From Rhodoluna limnophila (GTDB lineage: Bacteria; Actinomycetota; Actinomycetes; Actinomycetales; Microbacteriaceae): 64,000 bases of DNA. Within the stretch, counting starts at the first letter, position 1, and every line of letters begins with the position of its first letter. The notes beneath the pieces were generated by a model. That model had not been told where the DNA came from and did not search any database. It saw nothing but the letters and a program-made list of their open reading frames with translations. This document shows, one piece after another, positions 37,155 to 45,631 of the stretch. Location: assembly GCA_945883505.1 (NCBI GenBank), contig CAMCXL010000004.1:62001-126000 (forward strand), in the 5' to 3' direction. Made by a program: the position numbers and the translations under genes.

Positions 37155-38462
37155 GTGATCCTCTCACGAAGCCGCACTGGGGCCAAATACTGGACTCAAA
37201 TAGGCCTTCTCACGACGATTCTGACCCTAATGTTTGGGGGTCTGTTCGCGACCAGTGCTTCAGCCGATTCTGTTGGCGAGGACCTCCCCTACCGGGTCCA
37301 GGGAAACGTCAAAAACGAAGGTACTGCACTCGAGGGCGTTCGAATCGTGGTTTCTGGCGGTGGCTACACCGCAGAGACCGTAACTGATGCCGATGGTAAA
37401 TGGCTTATCGGTGTTCCCGAAAAGGCCGGATACAGCGTAAGCCTTGACCAGTCAACCCTTCCTGAAGGCATTGCCGTTATCGAGGAAGGCGGAGCCGAGC
37501 AATCGGTTGAAATCGGACCATCGGGGGCCGTAACAAAGAACTTCTTCATCGGCGAAGGCGAGCGAATCGTCGTTAGCCTGTTCGATCAAATCATCGCCCG
37601 CATAATTTATGGATTGAACTTTGGTTTGATGCTTGGACTGGCTGCGGTCGGACTCTCGTTGGTTTTCGGAACCACAGGGTTATCAAACTTTGCCCACGCC
37701 GAAATGGTTACCTTCGGTGCGGTAACTGCATTTTTCCTAGGCGGGGTTTTATCCCTGCCTATTTGGATTGCGATACCTGTGGCGGTACTAATAAGCGGAG
37801 CGATGGGCTGGGGTTTGGACTCTGGACTTTGGAGGCCGCTTAGAAGAAGAGGCTTGGGACTTGTTCAGCTCATGATCGTCTCCATTGGTTTGTCGCTTGC
37901 CGTTAGATACATCTTCCAATTCTTCGTTGGCGGTGGAACTAACCAGCTTCCCGGTTTTGACGCACCAAAGATTAAGCTCTTTGGCGCAACCTCGTTGAGC
38001 ATCATCGACATAACGAGTATGGTTCTAAGCCTGGTTGTGATTTTTGCTTTTGCTTGGTGGCTACTAAACACCCAGACCGGTAAAGCCACCCGGGCCATTT
38101 CCGATAACCCCGACCTAGCGGCTGCCTCGGGAATTGACGTTGACAAGGTGATTCGAATTGTTTGGATTGTTGCCGCAGGCCTTGCCGGTCTTTCCGGTGT
38201 GCTCTGGGCTTACTTCCGCCCAGGCATCAAGTGGGACATGGGTGCCCAGATCTTGCTGCTTATCTTTGCGGCCGTGACCCTTGGAGGCCTAGGAACCGCA
38301 TTCGGTGCCCTACTTGGCGCCCTGGTGGTTGGCATGTTGGTTGAGGTATCGAGCCTGGTTATCCCGTCAGATTTGAAGTATGTAGGAGCCTTGGTCGTTT
38401 TGATCGTGATCTTGCTGGTCAGGCCACAAGGAATCCTCGGCCGAAAAGAACGAATAGGTTAG
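37155..38462 (+). CDS. livH: LivH-type permease with N-terminal extracytoplasmic Ig-like domain
   Basis: The C-terminal part (about residues 150-435) is a branched-chain amino-acid-type ABC permease, with GLSLVFGTTGLSNFAHAEMVTFGA, DNPDLAAASGIDVDKV and GLGTAFGALLGALVVGM. Ahead of it is an unusual extension: a signal-like helix ending ATSASADS (about residue 38) and a domain at about 45-135 (YRVQGNVKNEGTALEGVRI, DADGKWLIGVPEKAGY) that looks like a carboxypeptidase-regulatory/prealbumin-like beta sandwich. Standard LivH proteins are about 300 residues; this is 435. The GTG start has GGAGG 4 bases before it. It is the first gene of livHMGF. Confidence 0.93.
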   Translation: MILSRSRTGAKYWTQIGLLTTILTLMFGGLFATSASADSVGEDLPYRVQGNVKNEGTALEGVRIVVSGGGYTAETVTDADGKWLIGVPEKAGYSVSLDQSTLPEGIAVIEEGGAEQSVEIGPSGAVTKNFFIGEGERIVVSLFDQIIARIIYGLNFGLMLGLAAVGLSLVFGTTGLSNFAHAEMVTFGAVTAFFLGGVLSLPIWIAIPVAVLISGAMGWGLDSGLWRPLRRRGLGLVQLMIVSIGLSLAVRYIFQFFVGGGTNQLPGFDAPKIKLFGATSLSIIDITSMVLSLVVIFAFAWWLLNTQTGKATRAISDNPDLAAASGIDVDKVIRIVWIVAAGLAGLSGVLWAYFRPGIKWDMGAQILLLIFAAVTLGGLGTAFGALLGALVVGMLVEVSSLVIPSDLKYVGALVVLIVILLVRPQGILGRKERIG

Positions 38463-38472
38463 GGACGAAATC

Positions 38473-39453
38473 ATGGACTGGTCAGCAATTTTTTCAAACA
38501 CCGCTCAGGGTCTTTTCAGCCCGGCCACCATGGCCTTTGCCTTGGCCGCTCTGGGTCTTGCGATGCACTTCGGTTTCGCCGGCCTATTGAACTTTGGTAT
38601 CGCAGGCTTTATGGCAATTGGCGCCTACGGCTACGCAATTTCTATTCTCACCTTCGGTTTCGAATGGTGGCAGGGAATCTTGGTGAGCTTAGTTGCCTCG
38701 GTGATCTTCTCCTTGATTCTGGGTATTCCAACACTTCGTCTTCGAGGTGATTACCTGGCGATTGTCACAATTGCTGCCGCTGAGATCCTGCGCTTGTTAT
38801 TTCTTACAAACGCCTTCGTCGATGTCACGGGAAGTGCCGATGGGCTCTCTGGCTACCACAACAGCTTCAGAGCAGCCAACCCGTTCCCGGTTGGCGACTA
38901 CGGCTTCGGACCGTGGACATATAACAACAACGAGATGTGGGTTTTGGTTCTAGGCCTTCTAACTCTCGTGATCTGCGTTTCGATTTTGCTACTTCTTATC
39001 AACAGCCCATGGGGCCGAGTTATTAAGGGTATCCGCGAAGACGAAGATGCCGTTAGAGCACTGGGTAAGAACGTCTTCGCATATAAGATGCAGGCGCTAA
39101 TCATCGGAGGTATCTTCGGATCCCTCGGTGGAATTGTTTACGCATTGCCATCTTCTGTGAATCCGGGTGTCTACGTCACGTCGCTAACCTTCTTTGTCTG
39201 GACAGCGCTTTTACTTGGCGGGGCGGCCACCATCTTTGGTCCAGTCCTGGGAGCAGTAATCTTCTGGGTGCTGCAGGCTTTCCTATCGAACGTTTTGCCT
39301 CAGCTGGTCTCAAGCGGTCTGCTTCCGTTTATTAGCAGCATTCAGGCTTCGACCATTAGATTCATCCTGGTTGGCGTTGGCTTGATGTTGCTGGTTATCT
39401 ATCGACCCCAGGGAATCCTTGGAGACAAGAAGGAGCTGACTTTTGTCAAGTAG
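38473..39453 (+). CDS. livM: LivM-type branched-chain amino-acid ABC permease
   Basis: This is the second membrane subunit of the importer. The 326-residue protein has about nine helices and the family motifs GLAMHFGFAGLLNFGIAGFMAIGAYGYA, PTLRLRGDYLAIVTIAAAEILRL and INSPWGRVIKGIREDEDAVRALGKNVFAYKMQAL (the coupling loop to the ATPases). GGAATIFGPVLGAVIF is near the end. AGGGA precedes the ATG by 9 bases. The gene follows livH by 10 bases and overlaps livG. Confidence 0.95.
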   Translation: MDWSAIFSNTAQGLFSPATMAFALAALGLAMHFGFAGLLNFGIAGFMAIGAYGYAISILTFGFEWWQGILVSLVASVIFSLILGIPTLRLRGDYLAIVTIAAAEILRLLFLTNAFVDVTGSADGLSGYHNSFRAANPFPVGDYGFGPWTYNNNEMWVLVLGLLTLVICVSILLLLINSPWGRVIKGIREDEDAVRALGKNVFAYKMQALIIGGIFGSLGGIVYALPSSVNPGVYVTSLTFFVWTALLLGGAATIFGPVLGAVIFWVLQAFLSNVLPQLVSSGLLPFISSIQASTIRFILVGVGLMLLVIYRPQGILGDKKELTFVK

Positions 39454-40348
39454 CGCAAATACTCCGGCCAATCCGGCAGCCAAAACCACCGGCCTACACA
39501 TTGGAGAAATACGTCCAGGTGTTGCCAAGGTGGACCCTATTGTCACAATCGATGGTGTCTCCCGTCACTTCGGAGGTCTGACCGCGGTTGACGTTGAGCA
39601 CCTGGAGATACCAAGGGGCGCAATCACGGCCCTGATTGGTCCAAATGGTGCAGGCAAGACAACGCTGTTCAACTTGCTGACCGGCTTTGACAAGCCAGAC
39701 ACCGGAACCTGGAGCTTCGCGGGCCATGCCCTGGCTGGTATCCCTGCTTTCAAGGTTGCCCAGATGGGTCAGGTTAGAACTTTCCAGCTCACCAAGGCTC
39801 TTAGCTTGCTGACTGTTTTGGAGAACATGAAGCTTGGAGCCAAGGATCAGCGCGGCGAAAAGCTTTTGTACTCTCTGTTCCCATTCCTATGGAAGGCCAA
39901 GGAAGCCGAGATCGAAGCCAAGGCCATGGAGCTACTAAAGCGCTTCAAGTTAGATACCAAGAAGGATGACTTCGCTGCCAGCTTGTCTGGTGGTCAGCGC
40001 AAGCTTCTGGAAATGGCCAGGGCCTTGATGACTGACCCGGTTCTAGTGATGCTGGATGAGCCAATGGCTGGAGTAAACCCAGCCCTCACCCAGTCACTTC
40101 TTGAGCACGTGCTGGGTCTGAAAAAAGAAGGCATGACCGTATTGTTTGTTGAGCACGACATGCACATGGTTCGTCACATCGCCGACTGGGTAATTGTGAT
40201 GGCAGAAGGCAAGGTCGTTGCCGAAGGACCGGCTGACCAGGTTATGAAAAACCCTGCGGTTATCGACGCTTACCTTGGTTCACACCAGGACGACGACCTT
40301 GGAACTATCACCGGTCGAATTACGCTTCCAAAAAAGGGAAAGAAGTAA
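39443..40348 (+). CDS. livG: LivG-type ABC importer ATPase
   Basis: This ATPase pairs with LivF to power the importer. The 301-residue protein has a 30-residue lead, then Walker A GPNGAGKTT, the LivG-type signature LSGGQRKLLEMARALM, Walker B LVMLDEPMAGVNP and the switch histidine in VLFVEHDMHMV. The start is a TTG at 39443 inside the end of livM, supported by AAGGAG at 39430-39435 with 7-base spacing. It ends GKK, four bases before livF. Confidence 0.95.
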   Translation: MSSSANTPANPAAKTTGLHIGEIRPGVAKVDPIVTIDGVSRHFGGLTAVDVEHLEIPRGAITALIGPNGAGKTTLFNLLTGFDKPDTGTWSFAGHALAGIPAFKVAQMGQVRTFQLTKALSLLTVLENMKLGAKDQRGEKLLYSLFPFLWKAKEAEIEAKAMELLKRFKLDTKKDDFAASLSGGQRKLLEMARALMTDPVLVMLDEPMAGVNPALTQSLLEHVLGLKKEGMTVLFVEHDMHMVRHIADWVIVMAEGKVVAEGPADQVMKNPAVIDAYLGSHQDDDLGTITGRITLPKKGKK

Positions 40349-40351
40349 ACC

Positions 40352-41077
40352 ATGGCAAAGACTCCAGTTATTGAAACCCATGATCTAGTTGCCGGGTACC
40401 TTCCAGGTGTTAACATCCTGAACGGAGCCAACTTCTTTGCCGATCAGGGTGAGCTGGTTGGAATCATCGGACCAAACGGTGCCGGTAAGTCCACACTCTT
40501 GAAAGCAATCTTTGGTCTTGTGAAAGTTCGCGAGGGTGACATCAAGCTAAACGGCGAATCCATCGCCAACCTAAAAGCCAACCAACTAGTTGCCAAGGGC
40601 GTTGGCTTTGTTCCTCAGAACAACAACGTCTTTCCGTCTCTAACCATTGAAGAAAACCTTCAGATGGGTGTTTTTCAAAAGCCCAAGGAATACGCCGAGC
40701 GCATCGAGTTCGTCACCAGCATTTTTGCTGAGCTCGGCAAGAGATTGAAGCAGCGTGCTGGATCACTCTCCGGTGGTGAGCGTCAGATGGTTGCGATGAG
40801 CCGTGCTCTGATGATGGACCCTCAGGTGCTGCTCCTGGATGAGCCATCGGCTGGTCTATCTCCTGTTCGTCAGGACGAGGCTTTCATTCGGGTTTCGGAA
40901 ATCAATAAGGCTGGAGTGACAACCATCATGGTTGAGCAAAACGCCCGTCGTTGCCTCCAGATCTCAGACCGAGCTTACGTTTTGGACCAGGGTAAGGACG
41001 CCGTGGTTGGAACCGGTCGTGAGCTACTAAATGACCCGAAGGTCATCGGTCTCTACCTAGGAACCCTGGGAGAATAA
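40352..41077 (+). CDS. livF: LivF-type ABC importer ATPase
   Basis: This is the second ATPase of the importer. The 241-residue protein has Walker A GPNGAGKST, the LivF-specific FVPQNNNVFPSLTIEENLQMG, signature LSGGERQMVAMSRALM, Walker B LLLDEPSAGLSP and the switch segment TIMVEQNARRCL. It has the usual length for LivF. It closes the livHMGF operon. A strong hairpin follows and the convergent binding-protein gene lies beyond. Confidence 0.95.
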   Translation: MAKTPVIETHDLVAGYLPGVNILNGANFFADQGELVGIIGPNGAGKSTLLKAIFGLVKVREGDIKLNGESIANLKANQLVAKGVGFVPQNNNVFPSLTIEENLQMGVFQKPKEYAERIEFVTSIFAELGKRLKQRAGSLSGGERQMVAMSRALMMDPQVLLLDEPSAGLSPVRQDEAFIRVSEINKAGVTTIMVEQNARRCLQISDRAYVLDQGKDAVVGTGRELLNDPKVIGLYLGTLGE

Positions 41078-41124
41078 TTTCCCAGAGCCAGCATGGCTAG
41101 TTCCTGATCAAAAAATTAGGCCAA

Positions 41125-41160
41125 TAGAAAACCCCCGGGATTGCTCCCGGGGGTTTTCTA
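41125..41160. terminator. Bidirectional terminator between livF and the binding-protein gene
   Basis: A perfect 16-bp stem (arms 41125-41140 and 41145-41160) encloses a TTGC loop. The G/C core CCCCCGGGA is flanked by AAAA and TTTT, so both strands read as hairpin plus T-run. It sits between two convergent genes. Confidence 0.9.
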
Positions 41161-41171
41161 GTGTTGGTGAA

Positions 41172-42425
41172 TTACTTGAATGGAACGTAGGTGTTGTCGT
41201 CCTGGTAGACGTAAACACCGATGCTCGCCTCAGTTGGGTCACCGTTCTCGTCGAATGTGATCGGACCAGAAACGCCATCGTAGTCGGCTACTCCGCCGCC
41301 ATTGATGATGTCAGCACACTCAGCAAAGCTGGTGCACTTGGTTCCGCCACCGGAGCCGCCAGAAACTTCCTGGAGCTTGCCGGCCATGTCAACGCCCTCT
41401 ACTGAACCAGCAGCTAGAGCTGCAAGTGCTAGTAGAACAACTGCGTCGTATGACTCAGGTCCGTATGAGTAAACGCCAGCTAGGTCAGGGTTACCCTCTG
41501 CTACCCAGTTTGCGTTCATGGTCTCTAGGAATGCAGGAATGGTCTCAATGTCCAAACCAGGAAGAGTTCCCTTAGCGCCGGTTAGGGTGCCAGGCTCAAA
41601 GTCCTCAGAGAAGTTAGCTAGGTTTCCATCGACGAAGTAAAGCTTGTCGGCTGGGAACTGGCTTACTAGCTGAGGAATGATTGTCTTAACTTCCTCGAAT
41701 GTAATCAAAACGATTGCATCTGGGCTGGTTGCAAGAACTTCAGAAATCTGAGCACTGAAGTTGGTGTCACCAGTGTTGTAGGTAGGTGCAGCTAGAACTT
41801 CTCCACCAGCAGCTTCAAAAGCTTCGGTGGTGAATCCTGCTAGACCGGTACCGTATGAGTCGTTTAGAACGATCATGGCGATCTTCTCGTGACCGTCAGC
41901 AGCGATTAGGTTACCAAGAACCTCACCCTGTAGAACGTCAGAAGGAGCAGTACGGAAGTAAAGACCCTTGTCGTCGTAGGTGGTCAACGCAGCAGAAGTG
42001 TTCGCAGGTGAGAACTGGATTACTCCAGCGCCAACAACCTGGTCAATGAACTGCAATGAAGTACCTGATGATGCAGCACCGATGATTGCCTTAACGCCAG
42101 CGTTTAGAAGACGAGGAATCTCAGTCTCGTAAGCCTTGTTGTCGGTGTCTCCAGAGTCTCCCCATTCAACCTCGACCTGAATACCCTTGTCAGCTTCGTT
42201 GATCTCCTTGATAGCAAGAGCAACACCAGCTTCTTCAGGTGGGCCTAGGAAGGCTAGGTTACCGGTCTGCGGAAGAGCAGTACCGATCTTTAGTGTTAGC
42301 TCGCCACCTGCAGCGCCACCGTCTCCGGTAGCTGCGCAGCCAGAAAGAACTAGAGCAGCAGCAGCAAGAGTTGCAACTGCAGCAGCGGCCTTTCTGTTAC
42401 GGCGAGAGAATGAAAATGAACTCAT
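41172..42425 (-). CDS. ABC branched-chain amino-acid-type substrate-binding lipoprotein
   Basis: The 417-residue protein begins with a lipoprotein signal (SRRNRKAAAAVATLAAAALV then lipobox LSGC near residue 30). The mature part is a type I periplasmic-binding fold: TLKIGTALPQTGNLAFLGPPEEAG, a serine/threonine-rich ligand site IIGAASSGTSLQF, VIQFSPANTSAALT, MIVLNDSYGTG, and a C-terminal IGVYVYQDD. It is the probable receptor of livHMGF but is on the opposite strand, converging on livF. AAGGAG lies before the ATG. The real ligand could be an amino acid, an amide or urea-like compounds, which share this family. Confidence 0.93.
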   Translation of the reverse strand: MSSFSFSRRNRKAAAAVATLAAAALVLSGCAATGDGGAAGGELTLKIGTALPQTGNLAFLGPPEEAGVALAIKEINEADKGIQVEVEWGDSGDTDNKAYETEIPRLLNAGVKAIIGAASSGTSLQFIDQVVGAGVIQFSPANTSAALTTYDDKGLYFRTAPSDVLQGEVLGNLIAADGHEKIAMIVLNDSYGTGLAGFTTEAFEAAGGEVLAAPTYNTGDTNFSAQISEVLATSPDAIVLITFEEVKTIIPQLVSQFPADKLYFVDGNLANFSEDFEPGTLTGAKGTLPGLDIETIPAFLETMNANWVAEGNPDLAGVYSYGPESYDAVVLLALAALAAGSVEGVDMAGKLQEVSGGSGGGTKCTSFAECADIINGGGVADYDGVSGPITFDENGDPTEASIGVYVYQDDNTYVPFK

Positions 42426-42488
42426 TTTGCTCCTTATTAATTAATAGGTTTAGGGCGAAAGCCAACTGCTCCTTCAGCCCATTCGTCA

Positions 42489-42494
42489 AGTCTA
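42489..42494 (-). promoter_or_regulatory. Candidate -10 hexamer (TAGACT) of the binding-protein gene
   Basis: TAGACT on the minus strand would give a 5' leader of about 57 bases ending in AAGGAG-CAAA-ATG. No clear -35 box is seen. Confidence 0.4.
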
Positions 42495-42533
42495 GTTTGA
42501 GTACCCCCCGAATTCACTGCCCGTTTACTGGGG

Positions 42534-42556
42534 ACTGGCTTGATAACTGGCTTGAT
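42534..42556. repeat. Tandem 11-bp direct repeat (ACTGGCTTGAT twice)
   Basis: Two copies of ACTGGCTTGAT, separated by one base, lie about 40 bp upstream of the candidate binding-protein -10 box. The 12-bp period puts them on roughly the same helix face, as for an activator site. The rest of the 269-bp spacer (42426-42694) shows no gene. Confidence 0.5.
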
Positions 42557-42694
42557 GCCCGGTTCACAAAGCAGAAAATCAAAAGGAATGCGCCTAGTGG
42601 CCCTTTGTTTGCTTGCTATTTGGCCCAATCCGGAACCTGAGCCATCGCCCAATTAGCCCGTAACAATTGGATAACATAACCCGATTTAGCGGCC

Positions 42695-43603
42695 TCAGGC
42701 CACCGGAGCTACCAATCTGGACCGGTTCCTAAGCTGCCTTAGGGCATCAAAGGACAAGATAGACAGCGCAAACCAGACCATCGCAAAGCCCACCCAGCGG
42801 GCCGCCGGCATCGGCTCTTGGAACAAAAACAGACCCAGCAGGAACTGGAGGGTGGGGGTTAGATACTGCATAAAACCTATGTAGCTAAGCGGAACCCGCT
42901 TAGCTGCCGCCCCAAAAAGCAGTAGCGGTATGGCGGTTAGCACCCCGTAGGCTGCCAGGCCAAGTGAGGGCCCAAGCCCCGCGTAGCCAAACTGGATCTG
43001 CATAATTCCGGCCAGGAACACCAGTTGGATGATTCCAAGCGGCAGCAAAAGTGTGGTCTCAACCGTGAAGCTGTTTAGAGCCGAGACCTTGCCGCCGAGT
43101 TTATTTTTGGCTAGGCCATAGATTCCAAAAGACAAAGCCAGGGTGAGTGCAATAAAGGGCGGCTGACCGTAGTTCACGGAAAGCACCAAGACGGCAACAA
43201 ATCCTAAGCCCACCGATACCCACTGCAGTACGTTGAGCTTTTCTCTTAAGAAAATCGTGGCCAAGGCAATCGTCACAAGTGGATTAATAAAGTACCCGAG
43301 CGAAGCTTCTAAAACGTTGCCGTAGGCAACGGCATAGACATAAACCTGCCAGTTGACGTAGATCACAACTGCGGCAAGGGTTATCCAGATTAACTGTTTG
43401 GGTTTTTTGAAAACGGATAAGTACTCACGAAAGTTTTTAGTGAACAAGATTACTAAAAAGCCAAATGCAAAACCAAAGATTACTCGCCAGACCACAATCT
43501 CAAAGGGGTCAGCAAAGGAGAGCATCGCGATTACAACCGGGAAGCTCCCCCAGATTAGATAGGCCGAAAGACCATATCCGATACCTTTGGTCTTTTCGTT
43601 CAC
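42695..43603 (-). CDS. rarD: RarD-type EamA-family transporter
   Basis: The 302-residue protein has ten hydrophobic helices in two EamA repeats. It carries RarD-type features such as GIGYGLSAYLIWGSFPVVIAM at the N terminus and NWQVYVYAVAYGNVLEASLGYFINPLVTI in the first repeat. YIGFMQYLTPTLQFLLGLFLFQEPM lies in the second. RarD proteins are putative drug/metabolite exporters without a settled substrate. The start is a GTG without a ribosome-binding site but with a TANNNT hexamer at the leaderless distance. Confidence 0.92.
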   Translation of the reverse strand: MNEKTKGIGYGLSAYLIWGSFPVVIAMLSFADPFEIVVWRVIFGFAFGFLVILFTKNFREYLSVFKKPKQLIWITLAAVVIYVNWQVYVYAVAYGNVLEASLGYFINPLVTIALATIFLREKLNVLQWVSVGLGFVAVLVLSVNYGQPPFIALTLALSFGIYGLAKNKLGGKVSALNSFTVETTLLLPLGIIQLVFLAGIMQIQFGYAGLGPSLGLAAYGVLTAIPLLLFGAAAKRVPLSYIGFMQYLTPTLQFLLGLFLFQEPMPAARWVGFAMVWFALSILSFDALRQLRNRSRLVAPVA

Positions 43604-43609
43604 AACCCA

Positions 43610-43615
43610 AATCTA
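43610..43615 (-). promoter_or_regulatory. Leaderless promoter -10 hexamer (TAGATT) of rarD
   Basis: TAGATT lies at exactly -12 to -7 from the rarD GTG at 43603. It lies just beyond the groES terminator hairpin. Confidence 0.55.
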
Positions 43616-43627
43616 GGGGTTAAAACT

Positions 43628-43659
43628 AAAACCCCAAGCCGTTTAGGGCTTGGGGTTTT
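43628..43659 (-). terminator. groES terminator
   Basis: A perfect 13-bp stem (AAAACCCCAAGCC and its complement) has a 6-base loop. The minus strand ends the hairpin in GGTTTT followed by AGTTTTA. It begins about 15 bases after the groES stop. Confidence 0.85.
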
Positions 43660-43673
43660 ATAAAAGTAATTAC

Positions 43674-43970
43674 TTACTTTGTGACAATCGCTAGCACATC
43701 ACGAGCTGATAGCACGAGGTAGTCCTCGCCGCCATACTTTAGCTCGGTGCCGCCATACTTCGAGAAGATGACCTTGTCGCCAACTGAAACGTCAACCGGA
43801 ATGCGGTTGCCCTTGTCGTCAACGCGACCTGGACCAACTGCAACAACCTCGGCCTCCTGTGGCTTCTCCTGAGCGGTGTCTGGAATTACCAGACCAGATG
43901 CTGTTACCTGCTCGGCAGCCATTGGGCGGACAACAATACGATCTTCAAGCGGCTTGATTGAAACCGACAT
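43674..43970 (-). CDS. groES: Co-chaperonin GroES
   Basis: GroES caps the GroEL chamber during protein folding. The 98-residue protein has the standard features: [12 protein letters not shown], the mobile loop around [22 protein letters not shown], and [29 protein letters not shown] lies before the ATG. It stands alone: a terminator follows and no groEL is next to it, so GroEL must be encoded elsewhere. A CIRCE operator upstream indicates HrcA-controlled heat-shock regulation. Confidence 0.97.
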   Translation of the reverse strand: MSVSIKPLEDRIVVRPMAAEQVTASGLVIPDTAQEKPQEAEVVAVGPGRVDDKGNRIPVDVSVGDKVIFSKYGGTELKYGGEDYLVLSARDVLAIVTK

Positions 43971-44007
43971 TATGACCTCTTCTTCGTTTGAGTAAGTTTT
44001 TAGGTGA

Positions 44008-44034
44008 TTAGCAGACTCGAGGTGAGAGTGCTAA
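44008..44034 (-). promoter_or_regulatory. CIRCE operator (HrcA site) of groES
   Basis: TTAGCAGAC-N9-GAGTGCTAA matches the CIRCE consensus TTAGCACTC-N9-GAGTGCTAA, with one perfect arm and two mismatches in the other. A third half-site, TTAGCAC, lies at 44043-44049. Confidence 0.88.
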
Positions 44035-44081
44035 CTAGAACATTAGCACGGCCGGAGGCCAAAGCCCAAGGCGGTGCTTGG

Positions 44082-44087
44082 TACCCT
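44082..44087 (+). promoter_or_regulatory. Leaderless promoter -10 hexamer (TACCCT)
   Basis: TACCCT lies at -12 to -7 from the ATG at 44094, and no ribosome-binding site lies between. It is 48 bp from the CIRCE element of the divergent groES. Confidence 0.6.
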
Positions 44088-44093
44088 CGATAA

Positions 44094-45296
44094 ATGGAGC
44101 GCGAGGACTTTATAAGGCTTGCCGACGGGGCAGGTCAGGCCCTATTGGCCCAGATTGACTACTCCTCGACAACCGATGTCGTTGCCCTGGTCTCCAAGCT
44201 CAGGTCCCAGGGCCACGACCCCGCCACGGTGGCTGCCGTTCTAACCCAGGCCAAGCTTCGAAAAAGAGCGGTGGCCAAATTCGGAGAATTTGCCTCCCAG
44301 ATGCTCTTTACCGAAGCAGGCCTCGAGCAGGCCTCGAGGCTCAAGGTCGCGGCCCTCCACGCTGGCCGGTTTCGATCCGCTTCAATCAAGCAGGTGGCAG
44401 ATCTAGGCTGCGGCATCGGAGCCGAATCAATGGCCCTTGCCTCACTGGGGATAGAAGTTAAGGCTTTTGAAATTGACGAGGTCACGGCAGCTGTTGCCAC
44501 CTATAACCTCGCCCCCTTTGAGAACGCCTCGGTTGAAATAGCCGATGTTGAAACTCTCGATCTTTCAGGCTTCGAAGCGCTCTATTTTGACCCTGCCAGA
44601 AGAGAGCTGCACGGTCCAAAGAAATCAACCACCCAGAGACATTTTGACCCAGCCAATTTCTCACCGAACTACAACTTCGTACTCGCGCAAGCTCAATTAA
44701 AACCATCCGGAATCAAATTGGGTCCAGGTCACGACAAAAAACAGATCCCGGTCAATTGTGAGGCGCAGTGGATTTCTGCTGAAGGAGACCTTGTTGAACT
44801 TGGTCTTTGGTTTGGAAAATTAGCGCGCGAGAATATATCGCGCTCCGCGCTCTTGATTTCAGCTACCGGCCAACACGAAGTCTTTTCAGACCTTAGAGAA
44901 AGTCCCAACGCAGACCTTGCCGAACTTGGTGAGTATGTCTATGAGCCAGACAACGCCTTGATTCGATCTGGGCTCATGGCAGATTTCGCAAAACCACTTG
45001 GCCTAACTCTTATCAGTCCAGAGATTGCTTACCTGAGTTCGAATCAAAGAATTTCTTCCCCATGGCTCAAGGGATACAAAATAATTGACAATCTGGTTTT
45101 TGATCGCAAGAAACTCAAAGCCTACGTACGCGAAAACAACATTGGGATTTTGGAAATCAAAAAGCGCGGTAGTGATATTTCCCCCGAGGAGTTGCGCAAG
45201 CAACTATCACCCAAAGGGGAAGGCGCCGCCACTCTGATTGTTACCAGAGTGGGCGACGCCCACCGAGTGCTAGTCACTCAACCTATAAGTGACTGA
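44094..45296 (+). CDS. Class I SAM methyltransferase with THUMP-like C-terminal domain
   Basis: The 400-residue protein has a helical N terminus (about 1-95), a Rossmann-type methyltransferase domain with VADLGCGIGAESMALASLG near residue 102, FEIDE after it, and YFDPARRELHGPKK near 165. A C-terminal THUMP-like domain follows (about 300-400; KGYKIIDNLVFDRKKLKAYVREN). This layout is that of an actinobacterial family annotated as THUMP-like methyltransferase. A nucleic-acid (RNA) substrate is likely but unproven. It is transcribed away from groES from a leaderless promoter. Confidence 0.88.
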   Translation: MEREDFIRLADGAGQALLAQIDYSSTTDVVALVSKLRSQGHDPATVAAVLTQAKLRKRAVAKFGEFASQMLFTEAGLEQASRLKVAALHAGRFRSASIKQVADLGCGIGAESMALASLGIEVKAFEIDEVTAAVATYNLAPFENASVEIADVETLDLSGFEALYFDPARRELHGPKKSTTQRHFDPANFSPNYNFVLAQAQLKPSGIKLGPGHDKKQIPVNCEAQWISAEGDLVELGLWFGKLARENISRSALLISATGQHEVFSDLRESPNADLAELGEYVYEPDNALIRSGLMADFAKPLGLTLISPEIAYLSSNQRISSPWLKGYKIIDNLVFDRKKLKAYVRENNIGILEIKKRGSDISPEELRKQLSPKGEGAATLIVTRVGDAHRVLVTQPISD

Positions 45297-45307
45297 TCCG
45301 CATATAA

Positions 45308-45631
45308 CTAGTCATCCCAGCCCATGCGGAACCTGCCCATGCCCATCTCGCCCAGCTCGCCCATGCCGTACTTACCCTGCAGGTAGGCTCCGGCGACGGT
45401 GAAGGCAACGCTTGCCAATACCCACAAAGCAATCGTGACGTAGCCAACGATTGTTCCAGCCAAGGCAAGGCCTCGACCTGACTCACCGGATTTTTTGATC
45501 TGGGTTAGGCCAACGTGACCGGTGATGATTGCCGCTACCGCTCCAATCGAGGTTAGAGCGGAGGCGATGGAAACTACCGCCAGGGTGTTTAGCTTGGTGA
45601 AATCGAACTTTTGGTTCTTTGTCTCAGCCAT
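45308..45631 (-). CDS. DUF4190-type small membrane protein
   Basis: The 107-residue protein has two hydrophobic helices separated by a short glycine-rich loop. The pattern LAVVSIASALTSIGAVAAIITGHVGLTQIKKSGESGRGLALAGTIVGY is typical of DUF4190 (TM2-related) proteins. The C terminus is Met/Gly-rich (GMGELGEMGMGRFRMG). Function is unknown. AAGGAG lies before the ATG. It converges with the methyltransferase gene, separated by 11 bases. Confidence 0.88.
   Translation of the reverse strand: MAETKNQKFDFTKLNTLAVVSIASALTSIGAVAAIITGHVGLTQIKKSGESGRGLALAGTIVGYVTIALWVLASVAFTVAGAYLQGKYGMGELGEMGMGRFRMGWDD

Noticed and set aside
42437-42652. 71-codon minus-strand ORF upstream of the binding-protein gene
   Set aside because: It has no ribosome-binding site or domain and covers the promoter and repeat region.
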